A stretch of DNA of 64,000 bases from JAGOTP01 sp964598725. Its GTDB lineage: Bacteria; Patescibacteriota; Patescibacteriia; 2-12-FULL-60-25. Below are positions 24,999-33,089 of this stretch, piece after piece (within the stretch, counting starts at the first letter, position 1; every line of letters begins with the position of its first letter). The notes beneath the pieces were generated by a model, which saw only the letters and a program-made list of their open reading frames with translations, did no database searches and had not been told where the DNA came from. The stretch is from positions 620,001 through 684,000 of the forward strand of contig CAZRCW010000001.1 of NCBI GenBank assembly GCA_964598725.1, read 5' to 3'. The position numbers and the translations under genes are program-made.

Positions 24999-26024
24999 CT
25001 AGATTGGATGCAGACCAGGGAAGCCAAGGCTCAGTGTTTCTTCAAAACCACACATCAAGTTCATGGCTTGTACGGCTTGTCCGGCCGTTCCTTTTACCAA
25101 GTTATCGATGGCGCCGATGATGACGAGACGATTCGTGCGTTGATCGAACTCGAAACCGATGTCGCAGAAGTTCGTGCCTTGGAGGATCTTTGGTTCTGGA
25201 TAGCGGTAGATACCTGAGTTTTCTTTGACGATACGCATGAATGGCTCGTTGCCGTAGGTTGAGCGATAGGCCTTCCAGATGTCTTTGTCTGCGATGCCAG
25301 CAAATGGAACCGTGTGAATCGTGACGAGCAAACCACGAACAATGTCGATTGCTGTCGCAGAGATCGCAACTTTGAGCCCTGGAAGTTCCTGTTCGATCTC
25401 AGCCGTGTGACGATGCCCGGTCGGCATATAGGAGCGTACCACGCCTGATCGTTCCGGGTGATGCGATGAAAGTGAAGCGGACATGCCCGCCTGCGAGCTG
25501 CTCATCTTGGCATCGATAATGACGTTGTCTTCAATCAGCTTGTTCTTGTGAAGCGGGTAGAGAGCGAGTGTCGAAACGGTGGCTTCACAGCCTGCACAGG
25601 CGACGTAGTTCGCACCTTTCATCTCTTCACGATGCAACTCAGCGATGCCGTAGATGAACTTCGGTAACAATTCTGGAGCCGTATGCTCTTTCTTGTACCA
25701 ATCCTGGAAGACTTCCTGTTTATGTAAACGGAAATCAGCGCCAAGATCGATGATCTTCGGCGCAAGTTCCATCAAATGGGTCATCTGACTCATTGAGACA
25801 CCGTTTGGGAGAGCGACAAACAAAAGATCGCACGGTTCCAACGCATCTGGATGGACGAAACTGAGCTCCGTGACTTTTCGGAGGTTGGGGTGGGCGGCGG
25901 AAATCGGTTGCCCTACAAATTGCCGTGACGTGACCTGTTTGATCTCGACTTCTGGATGCTGCAATAAAATGCGGATCAGTTCGCCACCGGCGTAGCCTGA
26001 GCCACCGAAGATCGAAACAGTCAT
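24999..26024 (-). CDS. lysY: LysY/ArgC-type [LysW]-phosphate reductase
   Basis: NADPH-dependent reductase that turns the LysW-bound acyl phosphate into the semialdehyde. Start ATG at 26024 gives 341 residues beginning TVSIFGGSGYAGGELIR, the Rossmann GxxGxxG signature. The active-site Cys is in VACAGCEAT, and GHRHTAEIEQEL supplies the conserved His. The ATG overlaps the lysX stop by 4 bp (ATGA), which shows translational coupling. An upstream in-frame ATG at 26057 would lie inside lysX and add non-conserved residues. Confidence 0.92.
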   Translation of the reverse strand: MTVSIFGGSGYAGGELIRILLQHPEVEIKQVTSRQFVGQPISAAHPNLRKVTELSFVHPDALEPCDLLFVALPNGVSMSQMTHLMELAPKIIDLGADFRLHKQEVFQDWYKKEHTAPELLPKFIYGIAELHREEMKGANYVACAGCEATVSTLALYPLHKNKLIEDNVIIDAKMSSSQAGMSASLSSHHPERSGVVRSYMPTGHRHTAEIEQELPGLKVAISATAIDIVRGLLVTIHTVPFAGIADKDIWKAYRSTYGNEPFMRIVKENSGIYRYPEPKILQGTNFCDIGFEFDQRTNRLVIIGAIDNLVKGTAGQAVQAMNLMCGFEETLSLGFPGLHPI

Positions 26025-26878
26025 GGTTGTGGGTTGGCCGCGTGGACTTTTATGCAATAATCTACAATCGCTCCGGAAATACTCACACCGGTTGGGGCTT
26101 CGGAGTTCTTGAATTCCATGGTGTGATTGATCTCGTTGATCGAGAAGCCGTTGTCGGTTTCGAAGACGTCGAGCGCCAAGATGCCGCCGCCAACCGCTTT
26201 CGAAGAATCGCGAGCGATTTTTTTCAAATCATCGGTCAACGGGCAAACGGTCGCTTGTCCGCCCCGAGCCGTGTTGGTGATCCAGTGTGGAGACGTGCGG
26301 TAGATCGCGCACAAGGCTTCACCATCAATCACGAATAAACGAATATCCCGACCTGGTTTTTTCACGTACTGCTGAATATAAATCGACTTTTGCTGAGGGG
26401 AACCCAAGACATCTTTGTGTTCGATGATCGCTTCGAGCGCATCCATGTCGTTGACCTTGGCTAGTAAACGACCCCAAGAACCGACATTCGGTTTGATAAC
26501 GGCTGGGAAGCCCCCGAGTTCGTCGATCGCTTTCTTGGCTTCGTCGACGCCGAAGACGAGAGCGAATGGGGGAGTTGGTACGCCGGCTTTCTGCAGCGCT
26601 AGTGAGGTCAAAAACTTATCCTCGCAGACCGCTGCGACGCAGGACGAATTGATGACTTTCACGCCCATCGATTCAAAGAAATGCGTCGCGTAGGTGCCTT
26701 TAGACGTGGAGACACAGCGTTCGAGCGCCAAGTCGATGTCAACTTTGTAGGTCGCTGGATTGAAAACCTCGGTGCGGACATCGATCAACTTCACCTTGAT
26801 CCCACGGGCTTCGGCGGCATCTAAAATCAACTTCTCATCTGCACGGATGGTGGTGTGCAGGAGACCAAGGGTCAACAT
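26021..26878 (-). CDS. lysX: LysX-type ATP-grasp ligase (attaches amino acid to LysW)
   Basis: RimK-like ligase that joins the alpha-amino group of aminoadipate or glutamate to the C-terminal Glu of LysW. The start at ATG 26878 gives 285 residues starting LTLGLLHTTIRADEKL, typical of LysX. ATP-grasp elements are PAVIKPNVGSWGRLL, IYIQQYVKKPGRDIRLFVI, the substrate-loop NTARGG, and the metal-binding INEINHTMEFKN. The length matches the family. It lies 28 bp after lysW and overlaps lysY by 4 bp. Confidence 0.93.
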   Translation of the reverse strand: MLTLGLLHTTIRADEKLILDAAEARGIKVKLIDVRTEVFNPATYKVDIDLALERCVSTSKGTYATHFFESMGVKVINSSCVAAVCEDKFLTSLALQKAGVPTPPFALVFGVDEAKKAIDELGGFPAVIKPNVGSWGRLLAKVNDMDALEAIIEHKDVLGSPQQKSIYIQQYVKKPGRDIRLFVIDGEALCAIYRTSPHWITNTARGGQATVCPLTDDLKKIARDSSKAVGGGILALDVFETDNGFSINEINHTMEFKNSEAPTGVSISGAIVDYCIKVHAANPQP

Positions 26879-26906
26879 AGGATGTGAAAAGGGGAGTAAG
26901 AAAAGA

Positions 26907-27113
26907 TTACTCGCCCCAATCTTCTTCGACGGCTGGCGCTTGAGCGAGTGTAGCGTTCTCTCCGTCGATTTTCTCAACCACCAAGCGTGTCTTACAGTCC
27001 TTACAGGTCAGGAGTTCCGTTTCACGAGTACCGGCGGGTAGCATGATCGTCAGGTCGCACACGGCGCAGTTGCCCGTTGGAGAAAGGGCTGTGTCTGGGG
27101 TGGAAGAGCTCAT
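26907..27113 (-). CDS. lysW: LysW amino-group carrier protein
   Basis: Small acidic zinc protein whose C-terminal Glu carries the growing amino acid as a protected amide. Start at ATG 27113 gives 68 residues. Zn ligands are Cys16, Cys19, Cys37 and Cys40 (CAVC and CKDC). The protein ends in EEDWGE, the diagnostic LysW tail recognised by LysX, LysZ and LysY. The acidic tail and the adjoining lysX-lysY-lysZ make the call firm. A -10 (TATACT) ends 8 nt before the ATG, so the mRNA should be leaderless. Confidence 0.96.
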   Translation of the reverse strand: MSSSTPDTALSPTGNCAVCDLTIMLPAGTRETELLTCKDCKTRLVVEKIDGENATLAQAPAVEEDWGE

Positions 27114-27121
27114 ATAGAAGC

Positions 27122-27151
27122 AGTATATAAACCCCGGAAAGCCAAGGTCAA
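27122..27151 (-). promoter_or_regulatory. Promoter of lysWXYZ
   Basis: On the minus strand, TTGACC (27146-27151) and TATACT (27122-27127) are 18 bp apart. The -10 ends 8 nt from the lysW ATG, which predicts transcription starting on the ATG. Confidence 0.7.
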
Positions 27152-27222
27152 TGAATAAGTGGGGAAACAAGTGGAAGTATGCTACGCTTGAATATGAAGG
27201 TTAACTCCTCAAGAAAAGCTCT

Positions 27223-27924
27223 ATGAATATGAATAACAAAACCCTCGCGGGGATTGTGATTGCTGCCGGAGTGATTGTCATCGCCGTTGTCCTTTGGAGC
27301 CGTCCTAAAGCGGTAGCACCAGTAGACCCAGGAACTGGTACAACGGGAACAGCCTGTACGATGGAAGCAATGATTTGTCCGGACGGCTCAGTTGTTGGTC
27401 GTGTGCCGCCAAGCTGTGAGTTTGCAGCTTGTCCCGGTGCATCAGCGACATCAACGACGACTATACCGCCCGCAACCACTACCCAACCTGCTCCACCGGC
27501 TACGACCACGACCATGACTCCACCTGCGGGTTGGATCGTGACCACTACGGCTGATGGCACACGCTACTCCTACCCACCGCGGCTCGGTACGACGTACGTT
27601 TCATCAGCAGAGTGGCCACCTCTGATCGCTCGCCAGCGCAACACTATGTTTAGCTGTAAGCTGACAGGTGCAACGCCTATCACGGTTAATGGACGGAGCT
27701 ACTGCATGACGCGTCAAGCAGAAGGGGCGGCTGGAAGCACTTACACGACTTACAGCTATCGTTTCGTGAAAGGGGATGACCTAGAAACGCTGAGCTTCAC
27801 TCTGCGCACCGTACAATGTTTGAACTATGACGAGCCAAAGCAGTCCGCTTGCCAACGCGAGCAAGCGAGCTTTGATCCAAACGCCTTGGCTGACCAGATT
27901 GCGCAGACAGTCACGCACACCTAA
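27223..27924 (+). CDS. Exported or membrane-anchored protein with Cys-rich Kazal-like motif
   Basis: A 233-residue protein with one N-terminal membrane segment (about 8-26), then a Cys-containing module CTMEAMICPDGSVVGR...CEFAACP (about 46-72), a Thr/Pro-rich linker (about 75-108), and a C-terminal domain of about 120 residues with four Cys. The CPDGSxVGR...CEF pattern is common in exported CPR proteins of unknown role. The chosen start is the first of two ATGs (27223, 27229). It is a single-gene unit ended by the terminator at 27941-27970. Confidence 0.82.
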   Translation: MNMNNKTLAGIVIAAGVIVIAVVLWSRPKAVAPVDPGTGTTGTACTMEAMICPDGSVVGRVPPSCEFAACPGASATSTTTIPPATTTQPAPPATTTTMTPPAGWIVTTTADGTRYSYPPRLGTTYVSSAEWPPLIARQRNTMFSCKLTGATPITVNGRSYCMTRQAEGAAGSTYTTYSYRFVKGDDLETLSFTLRTVQCLNYDEPKQSACQREQASFDPNALADQIAQTVTHT

Positions 27925-27940
27925 TCCTACAATCGGATCA

Positions 27941-27970
27941 AGAAAACCGAGCCATATGGCTCGGTTTTCT
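27941..27970. terminator. Intrinsic terminator, bidirectional
   Basis: A 13-bp perfect stem (27941-27953 with 27958-27970), loop ATAT, with A/T-rich arms. It serves the exported-protein gene and the convergent hydrolase gene ending at 27972. Confidence 0.9.
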
Positions 27971-27971
27971 G

Positions 27972-28571
27972 TTACAGCAGTGTTTTGAGAACGCGGTCTA
28001 GTTCCGGAAACGTCGACTGATTATAGTGACCACCTTGGTCTGTGATCACATAGTCCGCGTCTGGTAAGGCAGCCTGATAGTCTTTGACGTTCGAGAACGG
28101 GACTACCTGATCGTCCTGGCTCTGAAAGAAGACGAGCTTCCCGCCTTGTTCGGTGATCCGATGAAGATCGTTGCCGAGATTGAAGTCGACCAACGGGTGA
28201 ACTTCGGCCGTGTTGTAAGGCGCCGCGACGAAAAGCGTTGCTTTGATCTTCTTTGTAATATGTTCTTCAGACAGATATTTTGCCAAGAAGATGCCGCCAA
28301 GCGAGTGCCCGATTAAGATGAGATCATCGTTCAAGAGGGGAATAATCTTTTCAAAGTAGATTTTCCACTCGGCATAACGCGCGTTCTGAGGATTAGGCAT
28401 GCGTGGCAGGATGACCTGAACCGCAGAGCCGAGTTGATATTGAAGATTCGTTTTCCAGTCGGGCGCGAGAAGCTTGTCGAGGGTGACAACCTTCGCTTCA
28501 AGCGCAGCCATGTATTCGGCTTGTGTTTCCCAGGCGTCACCGCCGTGGATGATCAGGATTTGTTGGGGCAT
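27972..28571 (-). CDS. Alpha/beta hydrolase (RBBP9/YdeN-like)
   Basis: A 199-residue single-domain hydrolase. ILIIHGGDAWE gives the oxyanion region, GHSLGG the nucleophile elbow, QSQDDQVVPFSN the acid, and DQGGHYNQ the catalytic His near the end. The size and motif spacing fit the small serine hydrolase group RBBP9/YdeN. The substrate is unknown. Upstream of the ATG the strand is very AT-rich (TATATC ending 8 nt before it), which fits leaderless starts elsewhere in the window. Confidence 0.88.
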   Translation of the reverse strand: MPQQILIIHGGDAWETQAEYMAALEAKVVTLDKLLAPDWKTNLQYQLGSAVQVILPRMPNPQNARYAEWKIYFEKIIPLLNDDLILIGHSLGGIFLAKYLSEEHITKKIKATLFVAAPYNTAEVHPLVDFNLGNDLHRITEQGGKLVFFQSQDDQVVPFSNVKDYQAALPDADYVITDQGGHYNQSTFPELDRVLKTLL

Positions 28572-28586
28572 AGATTATAGATATAG

Positions 28587-29654
28587 TTATGAGCGTTTTT
28601 TCTTTTGCGTCATTTTTGCTCTGAATGTCATGTCGCTCAAATAAAGTGGGCTTGTTTTGAAATTGGTTGGTAAATCTTTAATTCTCATTTCATAAAATGC
28701 ATCGTCGTACAGATCTAGAATTGATCGCAATGTCCCGACAAGTGCTCTGGTTTTATCACCTGGAAAATCGCTCTTTTCAAAGTCTGCTTCAACATCCTTT
28801 GCCGCATCGACAGCTTCGTCCAAGTCAGATACTCGCGTATAGCCCCCAACGGAAGCAGCTTCCGCTAAGAATTCAGACAGTCCTACATCACTATTGCCTG
28901 GACTCTTACCATATAAAGCGGTCCATCGTTCAGGAAATTTATATTGAAGGTAGGCTTTAAGAGAATCTAAGTTCAGCTCTTCTGAAAGGAGATCGAGCGG
29001 TCGATCGATTTTCTCCTCCTGATCGGCTTGGTTCTTGATACTTTCTTGTTTTAAATCTTGAAATGTTTTGTCAGCTACAACGAACATGCCACTCAGTCCA
29101 AAGAACACACGTTTTAAATGAGAGGGAATAGAAGCGGCGCTTTTGTAATCTAAGTTGTGTGACACGCAAGCCCAAGCATCCATTAAGATCGTTCGAACTT
29201 GTAATTCAAATGTGATATTTTTTAGTAGCTCGTATCGAGGACCATTCACGGCATTATAGGCAAGAATGTAATGATCAGACTCGTATCCGAATTCGTTGTC
29301 TTTCAGCTTTGAACCTTTGGTTTCTTGCGATAAAATTTTAAACGTTGGGGATAGCACTTGTTCTAGGTTATCTAGGTCTTTGACGAATAGGCAGACAACT
29401 CGAATACCAAGAATGTCTTGAACCTCAAGCGGGGACGATACAAGGCCTTTACGTTTCAGAGTTAAATACTTGTTGTAGAGGCTATCAAACTCCTTTATTC
29501 GACCCTCGACCTTGCTCAGCTGGAGTCCATGTCCTTTGAAAAGCGTCTCTAAATCAGCTAGGGCGAAGTCTTTTAAGCTTGTATACGATGGCAATAGCTC
29601 TTGATATTTAAGGCGGAAACCGCTTTTTTCTTCTTCTAAGTTCTGTGTTCGCAT
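28587..29654 (-). CDS. RelA/SpoT-domain protein (putative alarmone synthetase)
   Basis: A 355-residue protein with a RelA_SpoT nucleotidyltransferase-like domain at about 45-165. It has GRIKEFDSLYNKYLTLKRKG, EVQDILGIRVV (Asp80, Arg85), GYESDHYILAY in place of GYRSxHxxV, ELQVRTILMDAWA and HNLDYK. No HD hydrolase, TGS or ACT domain is present, so it is a small alarmone synthetase type with a ~190-residue helical C-terminal extension. The codons are AT-rich compared with the neighbours. Such stand-alone synthetases make (p)ppGpp or act as toxins/defence proteins (toxSAS, CapRel). No antitoxin gene is obvious next to it. Activity is not proven, as the ATP/GTP-binding residues differ in part. Confidence 0.82.
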   Translation of the reverse strand: MRTQNLEEEKSGFRLKYQELLPSYTSLKDFALADLETLFKGHGLQLSKVEGRIKEFDSLYNKYLTLKRKGLVSSPLEVQDILGIRVVCLFVKDLDNLEQVLSPTFKILSQETKGSKLKDNEFGYESDHYILAYNAVNGPRYELLKNITFELQVRTILMDAWACVSHNLDYKSAASIPSHLKRVFFGLSGMFVVADKTFQDLKQESIKNQADQEEKIDRPLDLLSEELNLDSLKAYLQYKFPERWTALYGKSPGNSDVGLSEFLAEAASVGGYTRVSDLDEAVDAAKDVEADFEKSDFPGDKTRALVGTLRSILDLYDDAFYEMRIKDLPTNFKTSPLYLSDMTFRAKMTQKKKRS

Positions 29655-29709
29655 AAGAAGGGCTGGGTACTTAGTCGCATCCTAGCAGAGGGTTGATGCG
29701 AGTAGAATA

Positions 29710-29718
29710 TGCTACCAT
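29710..29718 (+). promoter_or_regulatory. Extended -10 promoter of the DoxX-like gene
   Basis: TGC-TACCAT ends 10 nt before the ATG at 29729, predicting a leader of about 3 nt. Confidence 0.4.
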
Positions 29719-29728
29719 TCCCCTCATT

Positions 29729-30112
29729 ATGTCCAAGCGAAATACAATTATCTATTGGGTGTCTACCCTCTGGTTGGCGTTAGGGATGCTTTCGAGTGGG
29801 ATCGTTCAGGTGCTTAAGTTGCAGACTGAGGTCGATTTCATTACGCATCTAGGCTATCCGGTCTACTTCCTTATGCTGTTAGGTGTCTGGAAGATTCTTG
29901 GCGTGATCGTAATCCTTATCCCTAAACGTCCGCTCTGGAAGGAGTGGGCCTACGCCGGGTTCTTCTTTACGATGTCAGGAGCGCTCTTCTCACATCTTGC
30001 GGTAGGTGGGCCGATCACGGAATTGTTTCCAGCGACGCTTTTGTTGTTTTTGACGGTTGTGTCTTACTGCTTCCGACCGCAGGATCGAAAGATCGTTCAG
30101 GCGAAGGCGTAA
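29729..30112 (+). CDS. DoxX-like small membrane protein
   Basis: A 127-residue protein with four membrane segments. The pattern LGYPVYFLMLLGVWKILGVIVIL, followed by KEWAYAGFFFTMSGALFSHL, is typical of the DoxX-like family. Its biochemical role is unclear; members are often near redox or stress genes. The start ATG 29729 was chosen because it follows the -10 closely, and residues upstream of it are not conserved in the family. It lies 9 bp before the methyltransferase-like gene on the same strand. Confidence 0.85.
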   Translation: MSKRNTIIYWVSTLWLALGMLSSGIVQVLKLQTEVDFITHLGYPVYFLMLLGVWKILGVIVILIPKRPLWKEWAYAGFFFTMSGALFSHLAVGGPITELFPATLLLFLTVVSYCFRPQDRKIVQAKA

Positions 30113-30121
30113 CGCATACCT

Positions 30122-30805
30122 ATGTATATGAACGCTCTTAACAAAAAAGCCTGGATGGGCATCCTCAAGCTCATTCTCGGTTTGGGGTTGTCTGTGTTTC
30201 TACCAGCTTGGACCTTCCAGTATTGGCAAGCCTGGGCCTTTATCGCTGTGATGGGCGGAGGCTCGATCCTTGTGACGCTCTGGTTGATGAAATATGACCG
30301 AAAGTTGCTTGAACGTCGCGTGAGCGCTGGTCCGGGTGCGGAGAAAAATCGTACGCAGAAGTTGATCATGGCACTGAGCCTACTCACGTTCATCGCACTT
30401 CTGGTTGTTTCGGCGCTCGATCATCGTTTCGGCTGGTCGCCTGTGCCGACATTGGGAGTGCTGCTGGGGTTACTGCTGATCGCTCTGGGTTATTACGTTA
30501 TTTGGAAGGTTTTCAAAGAAAACTCGTTTACCGCCGCGACGGTCGAGATCCAGCAGGATCAAAAGGTGATTTCAACCGGCCCCTACGCCTACGTTCGCCA
30601 TCCGATGTATTTCGGCGGGATCCTGTTCCTGCTTGGCCCTGCGCTCGCCCTCGGTTCGTATTGGGGGTTGCTATTGTTTGTTCCCTTTGTACCGATTCTC
30701 ATGTGGCGCCTCTTGGACGAAGAGAAGATGTTAGCCAAGGATCTCCCAGGGTATACGGACTATCAAAAAAAGGTGAAGCAACGGTTGATTCCGTTTGTTT
30801 GGTAG
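30122..30805 (+). CDS. Isoprenylcysteine methyltransferase-like (ICMT/PEMT) membrane protein
   Basis: A 227-residue integral membrane protein with about five hydrophobic segments. The C-terminal half carries the ICMT/PEMT signature: GPYAYVRHPMYFGG, then a membrane turn, and RLLDEEKMLAKDLPGYTDY. In this family these regions bind S-adenosylmethionine and the lipid-like substrate. The bacterial substrates are mostly unknown. In-frame ATGs lie at 30122 and 30128. A terminator follows at 30838-30865. Confidence 0.88.
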   Translation: MYMNALNKKAWMGILKLILGLGLSVFLPAWTFQYWQAWAFIAVMGGGSILVTLWLMKYDRKLLERRVSAGPGAEKNRTQKLIMALSLLTFIALLVVSALDHRFGWSPVPTLGVLLGLLLIALGYYVIWKVFKENSFTAATVEIQQDQKVISTGPYAYVRHPMYFGGILFLLGPALALGSYWGLLLFVPFVPILMWRLLDEEKMLAKDLPGYTDYQKKVKQRLIPFVW

Positions 30806-30837
30806 AAGGTCGAGTTTATAAAGTAGTAGCACCTATC

Positions 30838-30865
30838 ATAAAACCGCCTTCTGAGGCGGTTTTAT
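30838..30865. terminator. Intrinsic terminator, bidirectional
   Basis: A 12-bp perfect stem (30838-30849 with 30854-30865), loop TCTG, A/T-rich arms. It lies between two convergent genes. Confidence 0.9.
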
Positions 30866-30877
30866 GTAATGCTGATC

Positions 30878-31315
30878 TTACGCTTTGTCCTGGTTTCTTG
30901 GATCGAACTCGACGGTCCACTCAATTCCGTACTTGTCGCGGAACATGGAGTAGTAAGAACCCCAAGGGCTGTCTCCAATCGGCATCTCAACGTTTCCGCC
31001 GGCGGAAAGTCCGTTGAAGAGCTTGTCGGCTTCTTCGCGGCTGTCGGCGCTTACTGCGATTTTAGAGCGGTTCTCATTCTCGTCGACGCGTCCCATGAAT
31101 TCTGGAACGTCATTGGCCATGAGAACATTTTTCCCGATTGGCAACGTGATGTGCATGATTTTCTCGGCTTCTTTTTCGGGTACAGCGAAGTCCGCGCTGG
31201 CCATGTCTTTAAAGCGAATGATCTTTCCGAATTCTCCGCCAAAAACGGACTTGTAAAACGTAAACGCTTCTTCGGCATTACCGTTGAAGTTGATGTAGGG
31301 GTTGATGGTTGGCAT
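30878..31315 (-). CDS. PhnB-like VOC-fold protein
   Basis: A 145-residue protein of the glyoxalase/bleomycin-resistance (VOC) superfamily, PhnB type. It starts PTINPYINFNGNAEEAFTFYKSVFGGEF and has DSPWGSYYSMFRDKYGIEW near the end, both characteristic. The catalytic function of such stand-alone PhnB-like proteins is generally undefined. It lies 16 bp after the RibD-like reductase gene, so the two form a minus-strand pair. Confidence 0.9.
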   Translation of the reverse strand: MPTINPYINFNGNAEEAFTFYKSVFGGEFGKIIRFKDMASADFAVPEKEAEKIMHITLPIGKNVLMANDVPEFMGRVDENENRSKIAVSADSREEADKLFNGLSAGGNVEMPIGDSPWGSYYSMFRDKYGIEWTVEFDPRNQDKA

Positions 31316-31331
31316 AGGTTGTTTAGCAACT

Positions 31332-31901
31332 CTATTCGCTTACGGTGGAATAGTGAAGAGCAATCGCTCCCGAGGCAAAGGTCGTTTCTTCTAAGAGCGT
31401 GAGTTTCGTAGAGGTGGAGACGTCTTTAAATACACGTTTTCCTTCTCCCAAGATGATCGGGCTCACCGTGAGCCAGTATTCATCTACCATGCCTAATTGG
31501 ATCAGCGTGTTCGCTAAAGTAGGGCTGCCAAAGACGGTAATGTTCCCTCCAGGAGCTGCCTTTAGCTTCAAGATCTCTTCTTTCAGATTCGCGCGAATGA
31601 CTTTCGTATTGTTCCAGTCCGCGTCCAGGTTCGACGTTGAAACAACGACCTTTTCTACCTTCTCAATCCAAGCGGCATGTTCGCGCTCGTACAGCGAAGC
31701 GTTTGGATTCGAAGGCACCGTTCGGAAGTACTTCATTAATTCATAGGTCACGCGGCCGTATAAAGCGGTATCGGTTGCGGCCACGATTGGTTTTACATAG
31801 TTCTCAAGCTCTGGATCATACGCAACCCAATCCAAACTCCCGCTTGGTATAGCAGCGACGCCGTCGAGTGAGAGGTGACAGAAGATAATGAGCTTTCTCA
31901 T
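31332..31901 (-). CDS. Dihydrofolate reductase-like protein (RibD C-terminal family)
   Basis: A 189-residue NADPH-reductase-fold protein: KLIIFCHLSLDGVAA at the start, DTALYGRVTYELMKYF, ITVFGSPTLANTLIQLGMVDEYWL and SPIILGEGKRVF. This order is typical of the YyaP/YwjB type of the RibD C-terminal family, whose substrates are unknown. No deaminase domain is present. It is paired with the PhnB-like gene. No promoter stands out upstream. Confidence 0.9.
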   Translation of the reverse strand: MRKLIIFCHLSLDGVAAIPSGSLDWVAYDPELENYVKPIVAATDTALYGRVTYELMKYFRTVPSNPNASLYEREHAAWIEKVEKVVVSTSNLDADWNNTKVIRANLKEEILKLKAAPGGNITVFGSPTLANTLIQLGMVDEYWLTVSPIILGEGKRVFKDVSTSTKLTLLEETTFASGAIALHYSTVSE

Positions 31902-32263
31902 AGTTGAAATCTACCCTTTCGCTTGAATAACAACAAGGATAGGGATGGTTTACTCGTCAGTAGTTTTTTGTTGTTGCAAACCGAGTAAGCTTATCCCGAA
32001 AAAGAACGAACGGAAGAGAATGGTTGATAAATGTGATAGATTAATTATTTTCCGTCGTAAACGCCACTTCAGGCTTGTTACCCAGTTGTCATTTACGCCC
32101 CCAAATCCGCTTACAATGCGCACGATGGTACCGGTTGCCTGAACGGATCGGCCACGTACACTCCAGGCGTCCTAATGAGATGCGGTAAAGGGATTCTTAG
32201 AGTGCGCATTTAATTCGGTTTTGACTACCTTTTGGCTAAGAAAAGCTTCGTTTAGCACTTGGT
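31902..32263. other. Intergenic region without a gene
   Basis: About 360 bp between the divergent reductase and csoR genes. I see no credible coding region, RNA gene or strong hairpin. Only the end next to csoR holds recognisable regulatory sequence. Confidence 0.6.
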
Positions 32264-32292
32264 TTGCATGTATACCCCCTAGGGGGTATCAT
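32264..32292 (+). promoter_or_regulatory. CsoR operator inside the copper operon promoter
   Basis: A -35 (TTGCAT, 32264-32269) and -10 (TATCAT, 32287-32292) are 17 bp apart. The spacer and -10 contain the perfect 18-bp palindrome ATACCCCCT/AGGGGGTAT (32272-32289), the form of known CsoR operators. Bound CsoR would block RNA polymerase; Cu(I) would release it. The -10 ends 8 nt before the csoR ATG, so the transcript should be leaderless. Confidence 0.88.
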
Positions 32293-32300
32293 GCAGACAT

Positions 32301-32564
32301 ATGCACCAAGACAATCATAAACTCATTCGTCGGTTGAAGATTATTGAAGGCCAGATTCGCGGCCTTCAAGAAATGATTGCGAAGAATACCTATTGTATTG
32401 ACGTTATCACCCAGACATCTGCAGCGAAACAAGCGCTCTCGAATATTGAAGATGTGCTTTTAGAGAACCATCTCTCGCATTGCGCTCTGAATCAGATCAA
32501 GAGCGGAAACGAGAAGAAAGCAATCAGTGAGATTCTGAAGGTCTACCAGCTTAAGCGTAAATAA
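32301..32564 (+). CDS. csoR: Copper-sensing repressor CsoR
   Basis: All-helical repressor that leaves DNA when it binds Cu(I). The 87-residue product has the Cu(I) triad Cys32, His57 and Cys61, with the spacing (25 and 4) of the family's C-H-C set. RRLKIIEGQIRGLQEMI is the typical first helix. It controls its own operon through the palindrome just upstream. Its stop overlaps the next start by 1 nt (TAATG). Confidence 0.95.
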   Translation: MHQDNHKLIRRLKIIEGQIRGLQEMIAKNTYCIDVITQTSAAKQALSNIEDVLLENHLSHCALNQIKSGNEKKAISEILKVYQLKRK

Positions 32565-33079
32565 TGAACGGCTTTTTTATGCGTGAATATGCTTCGTCTG
32601 TTCTTTCGCCCTACTTGGCGTATGTCGGCTTCTTTCTAGGGATTGGCTTGGTCTCTGGGTCCGTTGTGCATTTCCCTGGTAACCCAACGCGCTATGCGAT
32701 CATTGGTACGGTAGGGATTCTGCTTTTTATCATCTCCTCATTGGTGGATGAAATCGTTATCAAAAAACGCCACCTCAAGGAGAGCGGCATCCTACGTGTA
32801 ATCGTATTTTCAGTCGTTTTATCTGCCGGTATCGGAATGATCAGCGGGGCTATCCAGCATTTCACGGATACCCCAAAATACGCCGCTATCCTTATTCCAA
32901 CAGGAATTGTCGTTTCGCTCTTTGGCTTCCTCCTTAAAAATCAGATTCGCTTAACAAAAGCTATCCTCGGATGGAGCGTTCTGTGCTTGCTTATCGTTTG
33001 CATCCCACTGGGATTAACGCTTCGTGCATTTGCCCAAGACCTCACTACTCCTCATGAGCATACGTCTGATCATCATTAA
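32564..33079 (+). CDS. Four-helix membrane protein of the copper operon with His-rich tail
   Basis: A 171-residue protein with four to five membrane segments and a short tail containing HEHTSDHH. I do not recognise a named family. The His cluster and its position between csoR and copA suggest metal binding or handover at the membrane. Another in-frame ATG lies at 32579. Translation is coupled to csoR by the 1-nt overlap, and copA starts 10 nt after the stop. Confidence 0.8.
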   Translation: MNGFFMREYASSVLSPYLAYVGFFLGIGLVSGSVVHFPGNPTRYAIIGTVGILLFIISSLVDEIVIKKRHLKESGILRVIVFSVVLSAGIGMISGAIQHFTDTPKYAAILIPTGIVVSLFGFLLKNQIRLTKAILGWSVLCLLIVCIPLGLTLRAFAQDLTTPHEHTSDHH

Positions 33080-33089
33080 CTTCTCAATT

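Noticed and set aside
31945..32142. 65-codon plus frame between the reductase and csoR genes
   Set aside because: No start signal, no homology and biased composition. It lies in what looks like plain intergenic DNA.
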